A stretch of DNA of 64,000 nt from Streptomyces anulatus. Lineage in GTDB: Bacteria; Actinomycetota; Actinomycetes; Streptomycetales; Streptomycetaceae. The stretch's first letter is position 1; every line of letters begins with the position of its first letter. This document shows positions 33,830-42,978 of this stretch, piece by piece. Below the pieces are notes generated by a model that saw only the letters and a list, made by a program, of their open reading frames with translations, did not search any database and was not told the DNA's origin. The stretch covers positions 124,001-188,000 of the forward strand of contig NZ_BMVK01000004.1 of NCBI RefSeq assembly GCF_014650675.1, read 5' to 3'. Made by a program: the position numbers and the translations under genes.

Positions 33830-36052
33830 CTACTGGTGGGCGCGCACGGCGACGATATGCGCCGCCGCTGCCCCGTTGGTGGCTTCGACGACGACCCGGA
33901 TCGCCGCTGTGGTGACCGGCGCGGCCGGCGTGTGGATCCCGCGACGCCGCCGGTTGTCCTCCGCACGGGCGATGACGCGCCAGGCGCCGTCAGGATCCCG
34001 CGCCTCGACGCGGTAGTCGCGAAGGAGGGTGGGGAGGGTGTCGAAGGGGGTGCGGTGGTGGTGCAGATTGATCAGGTCCTCGTTGACGTCGTCGTCGGCG
34101 ACGACCTCGATGCGGCCCAGGGTGACCGGTTCGGGCCAGGCCAGCTCCAGCCAGGGGGCCGCGTCGTCCGCCAGTGGTGCGGAGACCCACATGTGCGGTC
34201 CCGCGTACGGGCGGGCGTAGCCGTCGATGGCCCGGGCGGGGGAGTAGGCCGAGGTCTCTCCCGTACGGAAGCAGAAGGTGCGGCGCAGCAGCCCGCTGTC
34301 CGTCCACTCGCGCAGCGGCTGCGGCGATTCGTCCGTCGGGCGCAGCGGGACGCGGGTGAAGCACAGGACCCCGGGGGTCGGGCGGTCGGAGCGGTGCAGG
34401 GCGACGGCGTCGTTGGCGCGGACGACCAGGAAGGCGTTGCGCGGGGTCTCGGGAGACCAGTCCAGGCCGGTCTTGAGCCATTGCCGGGCGCCGGCGGGGA
34501 CGGGCAGGGTGGTCGTGGCGACGAGCCGGCGCGGGACGTAGTTCTGGCCGAGTTCCGGGTCGTACAGATCGATGACGATCTCGGTGTCGCGGTCGGCGTC
34601 GACGAGCAGTTCCACCCCCGCGAGTTCCGGGTCGGCGGGGAGGACCAGTCCGGCGTCCGCCGCGAGGGGCCAGGGCTCGTCGGAGTCCTCGACCGCCAGG
34701 CTGCGCAAGGTGGACGACGCCGTGGCCGTCGCCCTCAGCGCCAGGTCCTCCGGGTCCGTCGAGGCGAGCCCGATGAGTGAGGCGTCCTCGTGCAGCAGCG
34801 CCCGGTGCAGGGTGGGTACGGGAAGTTCGCGCGGGGTGACGTCCCCGGCGGCGCAGAGGGCCGCCGCTGTGCCGGCCGCCTGGCCGATCGTGGCGCAGGT
34901 CGCCATGACGCGGGTCGAGCCGAAGGCCACATGGCTGGCGGAGATGTTGCGCCCGGCGAACAGCAGGTTCTCGGTGTTCACCGAGTAGAGGCTGCGGTAC
35001 GGAATGTGGTAAATGCCGTCCGCGTAGAGCTGTTTGGCGCCTGCCTCGGTGGCGTACACGCCCTGCGGCGGATGCAGGTCGATGGACCAGCCGCCGAAGG
35101 CGACCCGGTCGGCGAACTCGGTCTGGCCGAGGATGTCGCCCTGGTGCAGGACGTAGTCGCCGAGGAAGCGCCGGTACTCCCGCTTGCCGGGGATCGAGCC
35201 GACCCACTCCAGGGTCATGTTCGCCGCGTCGAACTCGCCGGAGTTCTTGATGTGGTCCCAGATGCCGTGGATCACCGACCACAGCTCGTCGCGGATGCGT
35301 TCGTTGTCGTGGACGGTGTCGAGCTCGCCGCCGAACTCGATCCACCAGTACGCGCAGCCGTTGTCGCCCGCCTTGATGATGCGGCGCTGCGGGATGGAGG
35401 TCCGGGTGATGTCCTTGGCGAAGTCCGGCGGCACGAACTTGACCGGGTGGCCGGCGTCCTTCGTATAGAAGAGGAGGGTGGAGCCCAGGGTGATGTCGTC
35501 GGCCGTCTCCGGAGCCCACGGCTCGTCGTACTCGGCGCGCGACTCGCGGCCGATGCGGTGGTGGGCGCCCGCCAGGTGGCCGATGAGACCGTCGCCCGTG
35601 CAGTCGAGGAAGAGGGAGCTCTCGAAACGTATCCGCCGCTCCGACCCCATCATCCAGCCGGTCACCGAAGTGATCCGCCGCGCCTCGTCCGGGCCTTCCG
35701 CGTCGACCTCACGCACGTCGGTGTTGAGGTAGAGCGTGATGCCGGGCTCGGCGCGGACGGCGTCCAGGACCACGGCGTCCCAGTAGTAGGGGTTTCCGTC
35801 CGGGTTGCGGAACTGGTTCTCCACGAGCAGTTCGCCCATGATGCCGCCCTCACGGGCATGGTGGTTCTTGCCGTGCCCGGTCGCGCCGCACACCCAGACC
35901 CGGACCTCGCTGCTCGCGTTGCCGCCGAGCACCGGCCTGTTGTTGATCAGCGCGACGCTCCGGCCGAGCCGGGCCGCGGCGATCGCCGCGCAGACCCCGG
36001 CCAGGCCGCCGCCGACGACGGTGATGTCGTGCCGTGCGGTTTCGTTCCTCAT
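33830..36052 (-). CDS. FAD-dependent oxidoreductase (PF12831-type) with C-terminal discoidin-like part
   Basis: 740 residues. The FAD Rossmann motif ITVVGGGLAGVCAAIAAARL is at 10-30, followed by VLGGNASSEVRVWVCG, typical of the FAD-dependent oxidoreductases found with plant- or host-glycan degradation genes; CTGDGLIGHLAGA near 165; and GRNISASHVAFGSTRVM near 375 closes the FAD site. Residues ~520-740 look like a beta-rich F5/8-type domain (VTLGRIEVVADDDVNED; AIRVVVEATNG). No signal peptide, so cytosolic. The frame continues upstream into the glycosidase gene, but the ATG at 36052 is the family start. Substrate unknown. Confidence 0.87.
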   Translation of the reverse strand: MRNETARHDITVVGGGLAGVCAAIAAARLGRSVALINNRPVLGGNASSEVRVWVCGATGHGKNHHAREGGIMGELLVENQFRNPDGNPYYWDAVVLDAVRAEPGITLYLNTDVREVDAEGPDEARRITSVTGWMMGSERRIRFESSLFLDCTGDGLIGHLAGAHHRIGRESRAEYDEPWAPETADDITLGSTLLFYTKDAGHPVKFVPPDFAKDITRTSIPQRRIIKAGDNGCAYWWIEFGGELDTVHDNERIRDELWSVIHGIWDHIKNSGEFDAANMTLEWVGSIPGKREYRRFLGDYVLHQGDILGQTEFADRVAFGGWSIDLHPPQGVYATEAGAKQLYADGIYHIPYRSLYSVNTENLLFAGRNISASHVAFGSTRVMATCATIGQAAGTAAALCAAGDVTPRELPVPTLHRALLHEDASLIGLASTDPEDLALRATATASSTLRSLAVEDSDEPWPLAADAGLVLPADPELAGVELLVDADRDTEIVIDLYDPELGQNYVPRRLVATTTLPVPAGARQWLKTGLDWSPETPRNAFLVVRANDAVALHRSDRPTPGVLCFTRVPLRPTDESPQPLREWTDSGLLRRTFCFRTGETSAYSPARAIDGYARPYAGPHMWVSAPLADDAAPWLELAWPEPVTLGRIEVVADDDVNEDLINLHHHRTPFDTLPTLLRDYRVEARDPDGAWRVIARAEDNRRRRGIHTPAAPVTTAAIRVVVEATNGAAAAHIVAVRAHQ

Positions 36053-36063
36053 GTCGTACGTCA

Positions 36064-38355
36064 CTACTTCCAGTCGGGATTGGCGGCGAGTCCGTAGTAG
36101 ATGCGCGGGGCGCCGTCGAGCGTGAGGGTGATCTTGCCGCCGGAGGCCTTCAGGGAGCGTTCCTGGCCGATGCAGTTCAGCTCCCGCACCGTTCCCTCGA
36201 CCGCTCCCGAGTGGGCCACGACCGGGGTCCTGGTCGTCCAGGTGTCGATCCAGGGCTCCGGCGACGCGAACCAGGGGTCCTCGCCGTGCTCGGAGTTGAG
36301 GATGTAGCCGTCCTTGCGGCTCCAGAGGATCGACACCGGTCCGCCGGGCGTGGTGAAGAGGAGCCCCTTGACGTCCTTGTCCGCGAAGGCGAGGTGCCGG
36401 ACGAACTCCGCTTCGTCCAGGACCCGGGCCGCGGTCGCGAACGCCAGGAGCGAGGGCTTGGCGCTGGTGTCGCGGTTCATCAGGCCGTAGTGGTACTCGG
36501 CGTTGGCGGGGTCGGCTTCCTGCGGGTGGTGGATCGTCGAGTCGTGCAGCTGGTACCAGTTGACGGCGCGCACGCCCTCGGCCTTGGCGAGTGCGAGGCT
36601 GAGCAGCGTGTTCTCGGCGGCGTGCCGGTAGGTGTCGCTCCACCACGCATTGGGCCGGGTCGGCGCGTACGCCTCGGTGAGCCACAGCTCCTTGTCGCCG
36701 CCGTACTCCTGAAGAACCTCCTTCGCCTTGCGCAGCGAGCCGAGGAAGTTCCAGTACGAGCCGGCCGAACCCTGCGTCCACTCCTCGGGCGGCGGGGCGA
36801 AGTCGGGCGTGAAGTTGCCGCGGCCGGGGTGGAAGGCGAAGGCGTCGATGAGGTCCCAGCCGCCCGCGTCGTGGAAGTTCTTCGTCCAGACGTAGTCCAT
36901 GCCGCCCAGGCCGGCGTTCATGACCTTCATCCGCGAGCCCGCCGCGTCCAGGCGCGTGGTGACCTGGCGCAGCCCGTCCCGGACGTAGGCGTCGGCGCCG
37001 CGGCCCGACATCCAGGGCTGGTTGACCTCGTTGCTCACCTCGAAGTAGGCGGCCTCGGCGGCCAGGGCCTTGGCGACGTTCGTGTCGGCCCAGGCCGCGA
37101 TCTGCTCCGCGCTGCCGCCCACGGGAATGCCGGACAGCTCCACGTTGTGCCCGATGCCGTTCGCGTCCAGCGTCGCGATGTCGATGCCCGGTGCGCCCGC
37201 GTAGGCGATACGGATCCACTTGATGCCGAGCGTCCTGACCAGGTCGAGTACGGCGTCCTTGCCGGGCTTGAGCAGCCACGGGTAGTTGGCGAGGCCGAAC
37301 ATCGACTCCTTGCCCGCCTTGTACGTGAACTCCGGGAGCACGCTCAGATTGGTGCGGGCCAGCGCGCTGTCACTGCCGCTGACCGCCTCCACCCCGGTGA
37401 ACACGATGTTCTGCGACGGCGAGGTCACGGGAAAGGCGGCGTCCCAGGCGGCGCCCGCCGCGAGGCTCTTGACGAGCGTGCCGCCGGCGATCCTCTTGCC
37501 GCCGAAGTCGCGCGCCCACCACGTCAGGGTCACCTTCCGGTCGGCGGCGGAGCCGTTGACGACCTGCGCCTTGAGCGTCATCGTCTGCCCGGCCGCCTTG
37601 TACAGGTTGAACGGCTGGTCGGTCCACACCTCCACGCCCAGCGGCCTCCTGGCGGCGAGCGCTCCCGCCCCGCGCGGCCGCAGGTCGCCGAGGACCAGAT
37701 CGGCCTCCGTGACCGCGGTGCCCGCGCCGGTCGGGACGCCCGGGGAGTGGATCCATGTGGCGTTGGTGTTCGCGGGGTTGGTGGACGGGAGGCAGAAGAA
37801 GCCCTTCGATCCCGCCCATGTCTCCACGTACGTGCCGCCCGCGTTGACCTCGTACGGGATGCCACCCCGGGCGTCCCGCTCCCAGACGGTCAGCGCCTCG
37901 TACGACTCCGGCGCGCTCGCCCCGTACACCGTGCGGGAGAACATGAAGCCGGCCGGTGTGAGCGTGCTGGAGCCGCCGACCTCCCACTTCATGTGCGCCT
38001 TGCGAGCGGTGACGTCGAAGGTGCCGCGCACCGTGATTCCGGGCGTGCCGCTCGCCATCGTGTACGTGACCTGGATCGCCGGCCGTCCGTCGGGGAGCGT
38101 GATCCGGGCGGGCGTGCCGCCGAAGGTGCGCTGCTGGCCGAGTGCGGAGTCCTTGAACATGAAGTGGCTGAGCAAGACGCGGTCGGCGCCCGCACCGTCC
38201 TGTACGAGGACGCTGCCGTCGCTGCGGCCGACCAGGGTGATGCCGTCGGCCTCGATGGTGACCGGATCCGCGGCGTACGCGGGAACGGTCGGCAACAGCG
38301 CGGCGCCGGTGGCGACGGCCGTGCCCTGGATGAACCTGCGGCGGGCGACTGGCAT
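36064..38355 (-). CDS. Tat-exported glycoside hydrolase-like protein (clan A TIM barrel)
   Basis: 763 residues. Tat signal: MPVARRRFIQGTAVATGAAL then a cleavable AYA site near residue 29. Residues 30-390 are beta-rich. A TIM barrel (about 400-680) follows, with the acid/base Glu in AAYFEVSNEVNQPW and the likely nucleophile Glu in KELWLTEAYAP, the paired Glu arrangement of clan GH-A (GH39-like). The C-terminal ~80 residues are a beta domain. Start ATG at 38355 is preceded by AAGGGCACCTCC. The frame runs further upstream without a start site. It probably cleaves a plant-derived glycoside outside the cell for the ABC importer. Confidence 0.82.
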   Translation of the reverse strand: MPVARRRFIQGTAVATGAALLPTVPAYAADPVTIEADGITLVGRSDGSVLVQDGAGADRVLLSHFMFKDSALGQQRTFGGTPARITLPDGRPAIQVTYTMASGTPGITVRGTFDVTARKAHMKWEVGGSSTLTPAGFMFSRTVYGASAPESYEALTVWERDARGGIPYEVNAGGTYVETWAGSKGFFCLPSTNPANTNATWIHSPGVPTGAGTAVTEADLVLGDLRPRGAGALAARRPLGVEVWTDQPFNLYKAAGQTMTLKAQVVNGSAADRKVTLTWWARDFGGKRIAGGTLVKSLAAGAAWDAAFPVTSPSQNIVFTGVEAVSGSDSALARTNLSVLPEFTYKAGKESMFGLANYPWLLKPGKDAVLDLVRTLGIKWIRIAYAGAPGIDIATLDANGIGHNVELSGIPVGGSAEQIAAWADTNVAKALAAEAAYFEVSNEVNQPWMSGRGADAYVRDGLRQVTTRLDAAGSRMKVMNAGLGGMDYVWTKNFHDAGGWDLIDAFAFHPGRGNFTPDFAPPPEEWTQGSAGSYWNFLGSLRKAKEVLQEYGGDKELWLTEAYAPTRPNAWWSDTYRHAAENTLLSLALAKAEGVRAVNWYQLHDSTIHHPQEADPANAEYHYGLMNRDTSAKPSLLAFATAARVLDEAEFVRHLAFADKDVKGLLFTTPGGPVSILWSRKDGYILNSEHGEDPWFASPEPWIDTWTTRTPVVAHSGAVEGTVRELNCIGQERSLKASGGKITLTLDGAPRIYYGLAANPDWK

Positions 38356-38459
38356 GGAGGTGCCCTTCTCTTGGTCGGGGTGTTCCGGATGCTCCGGATG
38401 TTCCGAAGCGGAAGGTGTGGTGCGGGAGCTGACCGCCGGGTTGTCGGCCCGGCCGGGGA

Positions 38460-39338
38460 TCAGCCCTTGACTCCGGTGAAGCCGAGCCCGGCGACGATGT
38501 ACTTCTGGCAGACGACGAAGACGAGCACCGGCGGGGCGACGGCGAGCACCATCGCGGCGATCAGCTGGTCCTGCGGCGCCTGCGTGGCGAGCTGGGCGAG
38601 CGCGACGCTGATCGGCTGCTTCTCGGGGTCGGTGATGGCCACCAGCGGCCAGATGAAGTCCTTCCAGGAGTGCATCACCGCGAGCAGACTGATCACGGCG
38701 AGCACCGGCTTGCTCATGGGCAGCACGATCTTGGTGAGCAGCTGCCGGGTACTGGCCCCGTCGACCCGCGCCGCGTCGAACAGCTCCTTCGGCAGGGCGT
38801 CGAAGAACTGCTTGGCGAGCAGCACCGTGAAGGCGTTCGTGCCGGCCGGCAGCCAGATCGCCCAGTAGGTGTCGCCCAGGTTGAGGTGGAGGAACGGGAC
38901 ATCGATCACGGTCATGAAGAGGCTGACCATGTTCACCGTGTACGGCACGAACATCGTGGCGAGGATCGCCCCGTAGACGACCTTGCCGAACTTCGGCCTG
39001 AGCACCGAGAGGGCGAAGCCCGCCGTGGCCGAGACGAAGAGCTGCACGAACCACGATCCGCCGACCACCAGGAAGGTGTTCATCAGATAGCGGCCGACGC
39101 TCAGATCGGTGTACGCCGTCGCGAAGTTGCCCAGGGCCGGCCGGTCCGGCCAGAGGGCCAGGGGCGCGGTGGTGAGCTCGGTGGGCGGTGAGACCGCCCC
39201 CTTGACCATCCAGTACAGCGGTCCGATGCCGATGAGCAGCAGCAGGATCAGGGTGAACACCTGGATGGAGCGCACCGCGGCGCGTACGCCGGGGCGCTGA
39301 CGGTCGTTGGTGGAGACGAAGGTGGTGAGCGTGGTCAT
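38460..39338 (-). CDS. Carbohydrate ABC transporter permease, MalG type
   Basis: 292 residues, six membrane segments from VFTLILLLLIGIGPLYWMV. The EAA-loop motif FDAARVDGASTRQLLTKIVLP near residue 190 contacts the ATPase. The ATG at 39338 overlaps the stop of the partner permease (ATGA). No ATPase gene is in the operon; CUT1 importers in Streptomyces generally share the MsiK ATPase encoded elsewhere (established knowledge), which probably applies here. Confidence 0.95.
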   Translation of the reverse strand: MTTLTTFVSTNDRQRPGVRAAVRSIQVFTLILLLLIGIGPLYWMVKGAVSPPTELTTAPLALWPDRPALGNFATAYTDLSVGRYLMNTFLVVGGSWFVQLFVSATAGFALSVLRPKFGKVVYGAILATMFVPYTVNMVSLFMTVIDVPFLHLNLGDTYWAIWLPAGTNAFTVLLAKQFFDALPKELFDAARVDGASTRQLLTKIVLPMSKPVLAVISLLAVMHSWKDFIWPLVAITDPEKQPISVALAQLATQAPQDQLIAAMVLAVAPPVLVFVVCQKYIVAGLGFTGVKG

Positions 39339-40285
39339 GACGTGCTCCAGCTGCGGGTGGCCCGCAGATAGACCGCGGAGAGCAGGGCGAGGGCGAGCAC
39401 CATCAGGAAGGAGAGCGCGGCCGCCTGGCCGTACTCGCCGTCCTGGAAGGCGTACCGGAAGATCAGCAGCAGGACCGTGAGGGTGGAGTTCTCGGGTCCG
39501 CCGCCGGTGAAGACGTACGGCTCGGTGAAGACCTGCACCGTGTTGATCAGCTGCACGAGCAGCAACAGGCCGATCACGGAACGCAGCTGAGGCAGCATCA
39601 CATGCCAGATCCGCCGCCAGATGCCGGCGCCGTCGACCTCGGCGGCCTCGTAGAGCTCGCCGGGGATGCCGACCATCGCCGCGAGGTAGATCAGGACGGC
39701 GCCGCCCATGCCCGCCCAGGTGGCCTCCAGGACCAGCGAGAGCATGGCGCTGTCGGAGGACTCCAGCCACGCGTACGGGCCGAGCCCGACCTTGCCGAGG
39801 ACGTTGTTGAAGAGCCCGCTCCCGGGATCGTAGAACCACTTCCAGAGCAGGATCGCCACGACCGGCGGGATGACCACCGGCAGATACACCAGGAACCGGT
39901 AGACGCCCGCGCCGCGCCGCACCGTCGACATGATCGCGGCCAGGACGAGCGGCGCCGGGAAGCCGATCAGCACGCCCAGGACCACGAAGAACACGGTGTT
40001 CCCGACGGCGGTGCCGAGCAGGGGATCGTCGAAGAGCGTACGGAAGTTGTCCAGGCCGACCCAGACCGCGGGTTCGACGAGGTTGGTCCGCTGGAAGCTG
40101 AGCAGCAGGCTGCGCACGATCGGCCACCAGGCGAAGAGCCCGAAGATCAGCAGCGCGGGGACGAGGAACAGCCAGGCCGTGAACTGCTTGCGGGCGCCGG
40201 TGCCGCGCCGCCGCCTCGGCAGGGGGTGGGTCAGGGGCTCCTTGGACACGGCGGCCGGGCGCCGGGACGGAGTGAGCAGGGCCAT
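39335..40285 (-). CDS. Carbohydrate ABC transporter permease, MalF type
   Basis: 316 residues with six membrane segments starting FTAWLFLVPALLIFGLFAWW. The EAA motif YEAAEVDGAGIWRRIWHVMLP is near residue 215. The ATG at 40285 is chosen because the frame above it overlaps the binding-protein end. Eight bases separate it from the binding-protein gene, four-base overlap with the next permease: a classic CUT1 order. Confidence 0.95.
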   Translation of the reverse strand: MALLTPSRRPAAVSKEPLTHPLPRRRRGTGARKQFTAWLFLVPALLIFGLFAWWPIVRSLLLSFQRTNLVEPAVWVGLDNFRTLFDDPLLGTAVGNTVFFVVLGVLIGFPAPLVLAAIMSTVRRGAGVYRFLVYLPVVIPPVVAILLWKWFYDPGSGLFNNVLGKVGLGPYAWLESSDSAMLSLVLEATWAGMGGAVLIYLAAMVGIPGELYEAAEVDGAGIWRRIWHVMLPQLRSVIGLLLLVQLINTVQVFTEPYVFTGGGPENSTLTVLLLIFRYAFQDGEYGQAAALSFLMVLALALLSAVYLRATRSWSTS

Positions 40286-40292
40286 GGGCCGG

Positions 40293-41672
40293 CTACTTCT
40301 GGTCCGCGGCGAGCTTGGCATTGACGTCCTTCTCGGCCGAGGCCAGCAGGGCGTCGATGTCGGCGTCGCGCTTCGTGAGCACAGCCTGCACCACCGGGTC
40401 GAGCGCGGCGTACAGCTTCTGCGCCTGGAACGGAGGCTCCGGCTTCAGCTTCAGCGTGGCGAGACCGTCGGTGTACGGCTTGAAGTTCCGCAGCTTCACA
40501 TTGACGTACGGCTTGATCGCGGCGTCGATCTCGGTCTGCCGCTTCCGGTCGAAGACCGGCAGCGTCGGCACGCCCACCGCGGACTTCGGGTCGCCGGAGA
40601 GCGCCTTGGCCTGTTCGGCGGCGATGTCGGTGCTGTACTGCGGCTTGGCGTAGGCGAAGGTCAGCCACTCGACGGCCGCCGCGGCGTGCTTCTTGTCGGC
40701 GGACTTCGGAACCATGTAGATGTCGCCGCCGGTGAGTGTCGCGTCGCCGCCGGACTGCGGCATCGGGGCCACTCCGAACGCGTCGGTGTTCTCCATGCCG
40801 AACTGCATCTTCGCCAGTCGGTACGTCCCCGGGCTGCCCATGAACATGCCGACCTGCCCGGCCGCGAACTGCTTGATCACGTCGTTCTGATTGGTGAGGA
40901 GGTTCCTGCCGAGCGAATCGTCCTTCCACCGCATGTCCTTGAGCAGCCGCAGCGCCTTCTTCGTCGGCTCCCCGGTCAGGGTGGCGGTGTACGTGCCGCC
41001 CTGCTCCTTCTGCAGTTCGCCACCGAAGGCGTACGACAGCATCGTCAGCTGCCAGCCGCCCTGGTTGTCCTTGGACTCGTGCACGAAGCCCGCCGTGCCG
41101 GTGCTGTCGCTGATCTTCTTGGCGGCGGTGCGGACGTCCGCCCAGGTGGCCGGCGGCCTGTCCGGGTCGAGGCCGGCCTTCTCGAAGAGTTCCCGGTTGT
41201 AGACCAGGCCCTGGGCGTACGGATTCTGCGGTACGCCGTACACGTCGCCGGCGCCGTCGGTGAGCGGCTGGAGGACCTGGGGGTTGAACTCCTTGAAGTG
41301 CTCCCACTCCTTGAGCTGCCCGGTGATCGGCTGCACCTGCTTCTGCTGGATGAGCCGTTGCGGCTCGGTCAGCGGCACCCTGATGACGTCCTCGACATTG
41401 CCGCCGGACAGCTTCGCGGAGAACGTCAGCGGGTCGAAGACCGTCGTCGAACCCTTGATCCGGATGCCCGGATTGGCCTTCTCGAAGTCGGCCACCTGCT
41501 GCTTGAACAGGGCGAGCCCCGGCTTGTCGGTGGCGGGCGGCATGCCCTGCACCCGCAGCACGAGATCGCCGTCCCCGCCGGCACTGCTCGGGGTGAGGGA
41601 GGAACAGCCCGCGAGCGTCGCGGTCAGCGCCATGCAGCCAAGTATGGCCGCACGACGGGAGTTTCTGGGCAT
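40293..41672 (-). CDS. Extracellular sugar-binding lipoprotein (CUT1)
   Basis: 459 residues. Lipoprotein signal MPRNSRRAAILGCMALTATL with lipobox LAGC (Cys at 23). The mature part is a type 1 (MalE-like) solute-binding protein: FKQQVADFEKANPGIRIKGS, AAGQVGMFMGSPGTYRLAKM, GGDIYMVPKSADKKHAAAAV. Start ATG at 41672 has TTGGAG before it. It lies 70 bases after the LacI gene, so regulator and importer share a transcript. Sugar unknown. Confidence 0.95.
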   Translation of the reverse strand: MPRNSRRAAILGCMALTATLAGCSSLTPSSAGGDGDLVLRVQGMPPATDKPGLALFKQQVADFEKANPGIRIKGSTTVFDPLTFSAKLSGGNVEDVIRVPLTEPQRLIQQKQVQPITGQLKEWEHFKEFNPQVLQPLTDGAGDVYGVPQNPYAQGLVYNRELFEKAGLDPDRPPATWADVRTAAKKISDSTGTAGFVHESKDNQGGWQLTMLSYAFGGELQKEQGGTYTATLTGEPTKKALRLLKDMRWKDDSLGRNLLTNQNDVIKQFAAGQVGMFMGSPGTYRLAKMQFGMENTDAFGVAPMPQSGGDATLTGGDIYMVPKSADKKHAAAAVEWLTFAYAKPQYSTDIAAEQAKALSGDPKSAVGVPTLPVFDRKRQTEIDAAIKPYVNVKLRNFKPYTDGLATLKLKPEPPFQAQKLYAALDPVVQAVLTKRDADIDALLASAEKDVNAKLAADQK

Positions 41673-41742
41673 AACGGCTCCAAGAAGGGCAGGAGTGGGT
41701 GCGGTGCGGTGCTGTGTTCGTCGTGGTGGTGCGCGCCGTGGA

Positions 41743-42744
41743 TCAGTGGGCGGGTGCGGGGCCCGTCGAGGCGCGGGGGATGAGGCGGGAGCCGATCTCC
41801 ACGAAGGGGGAGTCGGGTCCGGGTCCTCCTCCGGCGCGGTCCGGCTGACGTGCGATCGTCTCGATCAGGAGGTCACCCGCGCGGGTGGCGACCTCTTCGG
41901 GGTCGATCCTGATCGTGGTGAGGCCGGGAGTGGAGACGGAGGCCAGCAGGGTGTCGTCGATGCCGATGACGCTGACGTCGCGCGGGACGCTCATGCCGAG
42001 GTTGGCCATCTGGTGCAGCACGCCGAGGGCGACCAGGTCGTTGTGGGCGATCACGGCCGTCGCCTCATGGGCGGCGACCAGGGTGGCGGCGTGCACGCCC
42101 GTCTCGAACCTCGGCTCGTACGGGCCGAGTTCCGACAGGGAGAGGTCGAGCGCTTCGAAGGACTCCTGGATGGACTTTCCGCGGCTCAGCTCGGGGCGGG
42201 ACGCGTTGATGAAGACGCAGCGCCTGTGACCGTACGCCTTGAGCTGTTCGGCGGCCTGCGCGATGCCGGCCGACAGGGAGATCCGGACCTCGGGGATGCC
42301 CGGTACATGCCGGTTCACCACCACCAGCGGCATTCGGGCCGCCAGTTCGTGGAGCCGGTCCTCGGTGAGGGTGGAGGCCCACAGGATCAGGCCGTCGACC
42401 CGCTTCGACACGGCCGCGATGGCGGCCAGCTCGTCCGCCTCGCGCTCGTCGCTGTCGGCGACCAGGACCGTGTAGCCCAGGTGCCGGGCGCGGGCCTGCA
42501 TCGCCTTGATGATCGGCGGGAAGAACGGGTTGGCGATGTCCGGGACGATCAGGCCGAGCGTCCCGGTGCCGCCGCCGCGCAGTGACCGGGCCGCCGGGTT
42601 GGCGGAGTAGCCGAGCTTCGCCGCGGCGTCGAGGATGCGCTGCCGCGTCTTCGGCTGCACCTGGTCGGGTGCGGTGAAGGCGCGGGACACCGTCGACACG
42701 GATACGCCCGCGGCGCTCGCCACCTCCCGGATCGTGACTGCCAC
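41743..42744 (-). CDS. LacI-family transcriptional regulator
   Basis: 333 residues. The helix-turn-helix starts at once: VAVTIREVASAAGVSVSTVS, hinge LGYSANPAARSLRGGG, then a periplasmic-binding-like effector domain (LGLIVPDIANPFFPPIIKAM; VIGIDDTLLASVSTPGLTTI). The GTG at 42744 is chosen because AGGAGG stands six bases before it; the in-frame ATG at 42759 contains that site within its own codons. It heads the operon for importer, glycosidase, FAD enzyme and SDR, and is divergent from the dehydratase gene, so it probably controls both directions. Confidence 0.93.
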   Translation of the reverse strand: MAVTIREVASAAGVSVSTVSRAFTAPDQVQPKTRQRILDAAAKLGYSANPAARSLRGGGTGTLGLIVPDIANPFFPPIIKAMQARARHLGYTVLVADSDEREADELAAIAAVSKRVDGLILWASTLTEDRLHELAARMPLVVVNRHVPGIPEVRISLSAGIAQAAEQLKAYGHRRCVFINASRPELSRGKSIQESFEALDLSLSELGPYEPRFETGVHAATLVAAHEATAVIAHNDLVALGVLHQMANLGMSVPRDVSVIGIDDTLLASVSTPGLTTIRIDPEEVATRAGDLLIETIARQPDRAGGGPGPDSPFVEIGSRLIPRASTGPAPAH

Positions 42745-42750
42745 GGACGG

Positions 42751-42756
42751 CCTCCT
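42751..42756 (-). promoter_or_regulatory. Ribosome-binding site that decides the LacI start
   Basis: AGGAGG on the minus strand, six bases before GTG 42744. It overlaps codons 2-3 of the alternative ATG start. Confidence 0.7.
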
Positions 42757-42820
42757 CATCGTCTTGAGCCGGGTGACCCGGTCGCCTCGCAGCTGGATCC
42801 TGCGAATGCGGTTGATGTTT

Positions 42821-42965
42821 GCGAACGTTCCCATGGCGTGTCAAGGCATGTGTCAGGAGTATTTCTTCCAGGGAAACCTTCTGTGTGCACGGGCCTTGCG
42901 CTTCAACCCGCCTGCTGCGAATGATGTGTTCCCAAGAACGTCATGCAAGTTGCGGGAACGTTTTC
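42821..42965. promoter_or_regulatory. Candidate LacI operator pair in divergent promoter region
   Basis: GCGAACGTTCCC (42821-42832) and GGGAACGTTTTC (42954-42965) share GGGAACGTT in opposite orientation around a palindromic AACGTT. One lies near the LacI side and the other overlaps the leader of the dehydratase gene. A third weaker GAACGT is at 42936. No riboswitch-like fold is seen. Confidence 0.45.
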
Positions 42966-42978
42966 ATAGAGGAGTGGC

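Noticed and set aside
33830..37279. Apparent fusion of glycosidase and FAD oxidoreductase in one long minus-strand frame
   Set aside because: The part above 36052 reads the glycosidase gene in the wrong frame. The FAD protein has a normal start (MRNE..ITVVGGG) at 36052.
42745..42978. Riboswitch in the dehydratase leader
   Set aside because: No conserved stem set is visible; the symmetric AACGTT sites fit LacI operators better.
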